A stretch of 64,000 bases of DNA from Mesorhizobium ventifaucium (GTDB taxonomy: Bacteria; Pseudomonadota; Alphaproteobacteria; Rhizobiales; Rhizobiaceae): assembly GCF_935822925.1 (NCBI RefSeq), contig NZ_CAKXZS010000022.1, forward strand, positions 88,301 through 152,300, written 5' to 3'. Shown here in pieces: positions 60,924 to 64,000 of the stretch (positions are counted from its first letter, which is position 1; every line of letters begins with the position of its first letter). Both the position numbers and the translations under genes were made by a program. The notes beneath the pieces are model-generated. The model ran no database searches, was not told the origin of the DNA, and saw only the letters and a list, made by a program, of their open reading frames with translations.

Positions 60924-61405
60924 ACCCGTCTCCTCCCACCGCCGATCTTAGCAAGATTGTTGCGTCTTGCCGAGCAGCAACGTCAGCTATGTCACCAATT
61001 CCTGTGCGGCGGCTTTTTGTTTTCGGTGTGGAACACAGGCCAGCGACGAAAGTTCGGCTTCCGCAGCATCATTCCCGTAGACAAAGGCTGCCAGATCGGA
61101 TCCTCCCGCCGATCAGAGCCCGCGACCTCTCCCGGAGGCGCGGGCTATTCAATTCACAGGCTGCGGCCGTTGATGCTCCGGCTGCGTAGATGAAGCACCT
61201 GGCCAGGTTCACGAAACTGGCTCCTGGAGAACCACCTGGTTTTGCCAGAGGGCGTTTGGCGGCTCTATGAAAGATTATTGGAAGGCTAGACGGGTCGAAG
61301 TGATCGCTATCGAGTGCTTCGCGCACTCTGTGGACATTCGAAACCATGATGTTTGACTAGCTTGAGATGCAATGCGCTCCATGGTCGGCACTGCCAGGCG
61401 GCAAA
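60924..61405. other. Gene-free stretch
   Basis: The 482 bp between the EamA start and the cyclase stop hold only short frames with no motif or ribosome binding site on either strand. I see no repeat family or terminator with a T tract. The EamA promoter must lie at its left end. Confidence 0.4.
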
Positions 61406-62476
61406 TCAGGCCGGGAGCCGCCACATTCGCACACGACCTGTACCACGCAATTCCGTTTCCGCGAGTGGCTCGCAAGCAAAATTTGGTCCAAGCAGTTTGC
61501 GAGTTGCATCCGAAATACGGATTTCATCGGGCTCCGCTGACGTTTGAATACGTGCGGCGAGATTAACGGTGTCGCCCCACAGGTCATAGGCAAACCGCCT
61601 TTTGCCTATGACGCCCGCGACGATTGGTCCTGAGTGAATTCCAATTCTGAGTCTTATCGGTTCTCCTGCGAAGCGTTCGCGCTTAACCGCCTTCCGCAGT
61701 TCAAGTGCATAGTGCGCAAGGGCTTCTGCATGATCGGATCGCGCGGCGGGCAGGCCAGCGACCACCATCACACAATCGCCGATTGTCTTGATCTTTTCGC
61801 AGCCGTATTGTTCCGAGAGCAGATCCGCCGCCTTGAAGAAGTAATTTAAAATAGCGAGCGTTGTCTCGGCTCCGACGCTCCGCGCTCTTTCCGTAAAGCC
61901 GACGATGTCGGCAAAAAGCACACTCACGTCAGCATGGCTGTCTGCAATTTGTTCGTCCGCCTTTAACCGCTCCGCGATCGACGCTGGAAGAATGTTGAGG
62001 AGTAGGCTTTCGGCGCGCTGGTATTCACGCGACAATCCCTCTTGGCTCTGCTTCAACGCCTCGTTCGTCAATTGTAATTTTTCGTTGAGTTGACGCTCCC
62101 TCTCTTGCAGGAGTGTCATTTCATAAGCCTTCTGTTGAAGCCGCTGCCTATTGTCGCGTTCGGCAGTGGCGTCAAGAAAGAGCAGCCATACGCTGGCATT
62201 GTCGGCAAAAAGATGAAGGTCCGCGACACGCCCGCTGGGCAGTTCGACCATGGCCATATGATATGGAAGCTCCGGGCAAGGCAGCAAGCCTTCCATGAAT
62301 TCAAGCTGCTCGGCTACGGGCTTGCCAATGCAAAGTGATGATAGGCCGTAATGTTCAACACTACCGCCCTTCGCAGCGATGCAAAGCTGGGCGTCAATTT
62401 TCAGATATGCGACAGAGTGCTCGTTGTAGAAGAAATCGTAAATCCAGTTTCTGACTTCTCTTGGCAATCCATGCAT
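61406..62476 (-). CDS. Class III adenylate cyclase with N-terminal sensor domain and coiled coil
   Basis: 356 residues, no membrane segment. Residues ~1-105 are PAS-like (VAYLKIDAQLCIAAKGGSVE, LHLFADNASVWLLFLDATAE). Residues ~110-155 form a signalling coiled coil. Residues ~175-356 are the cyclase: metal ligands D190 (VLFADIVGFTERA) and D234 (KTIGDCVMVVAGLP), base-specifying K230 and D298, and N305 with R309 for the transition state (DLWGDTVNLAARIQ). All key residues are present, so a homodimer should make cAMP. It starts 4 nt after the stop of the GTPase gene. It resembles cyanobacterial and rhizobial PAS-cyclases. Confidence 0.9.
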   Translation of the reverse strand: MHGLPREVRNWIYDFFYNEHSVAYLKIDAQLCIAAKGGSVEHYGLSSLCIGKPVAEQLEFMEGLLPCPELPYHMAMVELPSGRVADLHLFADNASVWLLFLDATAERDNRQRLQQKAYEMTLLQERERQLNEKLQLTNEALKQSQEGLSREYQRAESLLLNILPASIAERLKADEQIADSHADVSVLFADIVGFTERARSVGAETTLAILNYFFKAADLLSEQYGCEKIKTIGDCVMVVAGLPAARSDHAEALAHYALELRKAVKRERFAGEPIRLRIGIHSGPIVAGVIGKRRFAYDLWGDTVNLAARIQTSAEPDEIRISDATRKLLGPNFACEPLAETELRGTGRVRMWRLPA

Positions 62477-62479
62477 GGT

Positions 62480-62971
62480 CTATTTGGCAACCATCGAAGC
62501 AAGCTGACGAAACGCATCATCGACATATTCACCCGAAAGCGCACTCGTCAGATAGATTTGCCATCCAAGTTGCCTCAGTTCGTTAATCTCACTATCCGAT
62601 ATTGCCCACCGGTCGGCCAGATCGGATTTGTTGAACAGCAATACGAACGGCATAGCGCCGAATTCGGCCTCGGCCCGCTCGCGCAGCGTGAGCGCCACGG
62701 CAAGAGTAGCGGCGCGGGTTCCATCGACGACAAGCACGAGCCCGCTCGCACCCCGCACATAGCTGACGCGGAATGAGCCGATATCGTCTTCGCCGGCCAA
62801 ATCCCACAAAATCAGATCCACGGTTTTATCCGGCAGTACAACACTCTTCTTGTCGATTTTCACTCCCACCGTGGTCAAGTAGGTTTCCGAAAAGATGCTT
62901 TGCACAAACCTGCGAACCAGACTCGTCTTCCCGACAGCGAACCCGCCCAACATGCAGATCTTCTTTTGCAA
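62480..62971 (-). CDS. Ras-like small GTPase of bacterial (Rup/Rab-like) type
   Basis: 163 residues, a single G domain. G1 is GGFAVGKTS (9-17), switch I threonines T33-T34, G3 WDLAGED (56-62), G4 NKSD (114-117), G5 TSA (142-144). By alignment with Ras, G12 is replaced by F11 and Q61 by E61, so intrinsic hydrolysis may be altered. No lipidation motif is seen. It sits between an OmpA-type envelope protein and an adenylate cyclase on the same strand, 15 nt and 3 nt from them, so it probably relays a signal between them. Confidence 0.9.
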   Translation of the reverse strand: MQKKICMLGGFAVGKTSLVRRFVQSIFSETYLTTVGVKIDKKSVVLPDKTVDLILWDLAGEDDIGSFRVSYVRGASGLVLVVDGTRAATLAVALTLRERAEAEFGAMPFVLLFNKSDLADRWAISDSEINELRQLGWQIYLTSALSGEYVDDAFRQLASMVAK

Positions 62972-62986
62972 TATCCCGGGCTCCGC

Positions 62987-64000
62987 CTAGTGGAAGTTTA
63001 CCGTAACCGAAACTCTGCGATTGGCGGAGCTCCCGGTTCGGCTATTTTCAGTCTCCGCTGGCTCAAAGGTGCCTGCGCCGCGAACCAAGAGCAATTCCGG
63101 ATCGACGCCGCGCTTCTTGAGAAGCGCACGAACTGTCTCCGCGCGGGCGGCGCTGATCGACACGTTGGCCGTCTCACGGCCCGTCGCATCCGAATGGCCG
63201 GTCAACATGAACTGTGCTGTTACGCCTGCCTTGCGGGCGTCCTTGGCCAATTCCTTCAACTGATTCGCCAATTTGTCGAGAACCGGCAGTTGCTCTGGTC
63301 CCGGTACAGCCTTGCCGGAATCGAAGAAAATGTCGACCGCTTGAATAGCCTCCCTCAAATGAGTGAGTTTCTGAGGGGTCAACTCACGCAGCTCGGAAAT
63401 TTCTAGAGAGAGTCCGTCCGCGGCCAGTTGTTGGGCGGCGACCCGCGCCCGATCTATCCAGGCGGCAGGAGCCTCACCCACGACAACGATGCGATCCTTG
63501 ATGATCGAAAATCGTACTGAATCCGGCGGAGTCAGCGACGCCATCAGCCGCTTCACCACGAACTTCGGATCAAGGCTCTGATAGAATTGCCAGTGTGAAT
63601 GAACGCGAGCAGGATCGACCCCTGTTCCGGACAGCAGAGCCTGCGGGTCGGCGGCCTGCGGGTCTCTCAGGCCGGAAATATAGAAATGTCCGCCCCTCGC
63701 CGTTTGTTGGGCGACGATGATCCCCGGTTGGGCCTCAAGTCGCGACACATAATGCTGCCAGTGCTCCGCCGCGCGTGCTTCGGGGCTCACATCGCGAACC
63801 TTGGAGATGTCGAAGACCGGTCCGCCTGCCGAAAGCTGTCGGGCCGCTGCGCGCGCCCGATCAATCCAGGTGTCGGGAGCCTCACCCTCGGCAACGATGC
63901 GATCCTCGACGATCGAAAGCCGAACCGATTTCGGTGGGGTCAGCGACGCGGTTAGCCGCTTCAACACGAACTTCGGATCAAGGCTCTGATAGAATTGCCA
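62987..64000 (-). CDS. OmpA-domain protein with tandem BON-like repeats, 5' part outside the window
   Basis: At least 337 residues, entering from beyond 64000. Two copies of a 136-residue unit are visible in part, each starting WQFYQSLDPKFV and holding a BON-like segment (SVRFSIIKDRIVVVGEAPAA, WIDRARVAAQQL). The C-terminal ~125 residues are an OmpA peptidoglycan-binding domain (IFFDSGKAVPGPEQLPVL, TGHSDATGRETANVSISAAR). The protein probably sits in the periplasm or outer membrane, bound to the wall. First visible gene of the operon with the GTPase and cyclase. A signal peptide would be off-window. Confidence 0.85.
   Translation of the reverse strand, partial: WQFYQSLDPKFVLKRLTASLTPPKSVRLSIVEDRIVAEGEAPDTWIDRARAAARQLSAGGPVFDISKVRDVSPEARAAEHWQHYVSRLEAQPGIIVAQQTARGGHFYISGLRDPQAADPQALLSGTGVDPARVHSHWQFYQSLDPKFVVKRLMASLTPPDSVRFSIIKDRIVVVGEAPAAWIDRARVAAQQLAADGLSLEISELRELTPQKLTHLREAIQAVDIFFDSGKAVPGPEQLPVLDKLANQLKELAKDARKAGVTAQFMLTGHSDATGRETANVSISAARAETVRALLKKRGVDPELLLVRGAGTFEPAETENSRTGSSANRRVSVTVNFH
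63559..64000. repeat. 408-bp tandem repeat in the OmpA-type gene
   Basis: The stretch ending at 63592 is repeated, base for base over 32 nt, at the right edge of the window (ending at 64000), giving a period of 408 bp or 136 codons. The flanking sequence is similar but diverged, so the unit has duplicated at least once and further copies may lie beyond the edge. Confidence 0.75.

Overview
The window looks like chromosomal DNA of a rhizobial alphaproteobacterium, most likely Mesorhizobium or a close relative in the Phyllobacteriaceae. This rests on the high GC content, on CDS-embedded and intergenic palindromic repeat families typical of that group, on a long leader upstream of ornithine decarboxylase, on an AbcR-like small RNA with an anti-Shine-Dalgarno loop, and on the dense ATGA-coupled ABC and sugar operons. 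No rRNA, tRNA, CRISPR array or intact transposase was seen. The genus is an inference from these features and was not checked by any search.

Layout. 0-3.3 kb: end of an amidase gene, ornithine decarboxylase behind a ~435-nt leader, a GNAT acetyltransferase with a palindromic repeat inserted in frame, and an SCP2 lipid-binding protein. 3.5-5 kb: a long coiled-coil protein. 5-15.5 kb: an accessory stretch of single genes (TetR/oxidoreductase pair, MFS exporter, ArsR-SRPBCC pair, DHFR-like protein, isochorismatase-like hydrolase, LysR). Three of its genes carry large internal deletions or frameshifts (two alpha/beta hydrolases and a DUF5996 protein). 15.6-22.5 kb: acetylpolyamine amidohydrolase, a YtcJ-type amidohydrolase, and a four-gene polyamine-type ABC importer. 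22.5-29.4 kb: two beta-lactamase-fold hydrolases, Tex, mosaic repeats, a probable small RNA and glutaryl-CoA dehydrogenase. 29.5-36.2 kb: a transglutaminase/DUF2126, ATP-grasp/alpha-E and transglutaminase trio. 36.4-40.4 kb: topoisomerase IB, an RHH/PIN toxin-antitoxin pair, and a YciI-ECF sigma pair.

40.7-51.5 kb holds an ALDH7-type dehydrogenase and then two operons for an unidentified polyol or pentulose. One is FGGY kinase-DeoR-GlpD-like dehydrogenase. The other is DUF2291-ATPase-permease-binding protein. Both start from almost identical promoters (TTGACG, 17 bp, TATGGT) that share an AT-rich inverted repeat in the spacer, so they are probably co-regulated by the DeoR protein. An AbcR-like small RNA follows the transporter. 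52-60.9 kb: AI-2E-family membrane protein, a TPP riboswitch controlling a small ORF and thiXZY, a TauE-type transporter, SodC, a DrrAB-type exporter and an EamA transporter.

The right edge (61.4-64 kb, minus strand) carries the module I find most unusual: an OmpA-domain protein built from 136-residue tandem repeats, a Ras-like small GTPase with non-consensus residues at the positions equivalent to Ras G12 and Q61, and a class III adenylate cyclase. They lie head-to-tail and look like one signalling unit running from the cell envelope to cAMP. Many genes in the window couple start and stop codons by ATGA overlap, and this was used throughout to choose starts.
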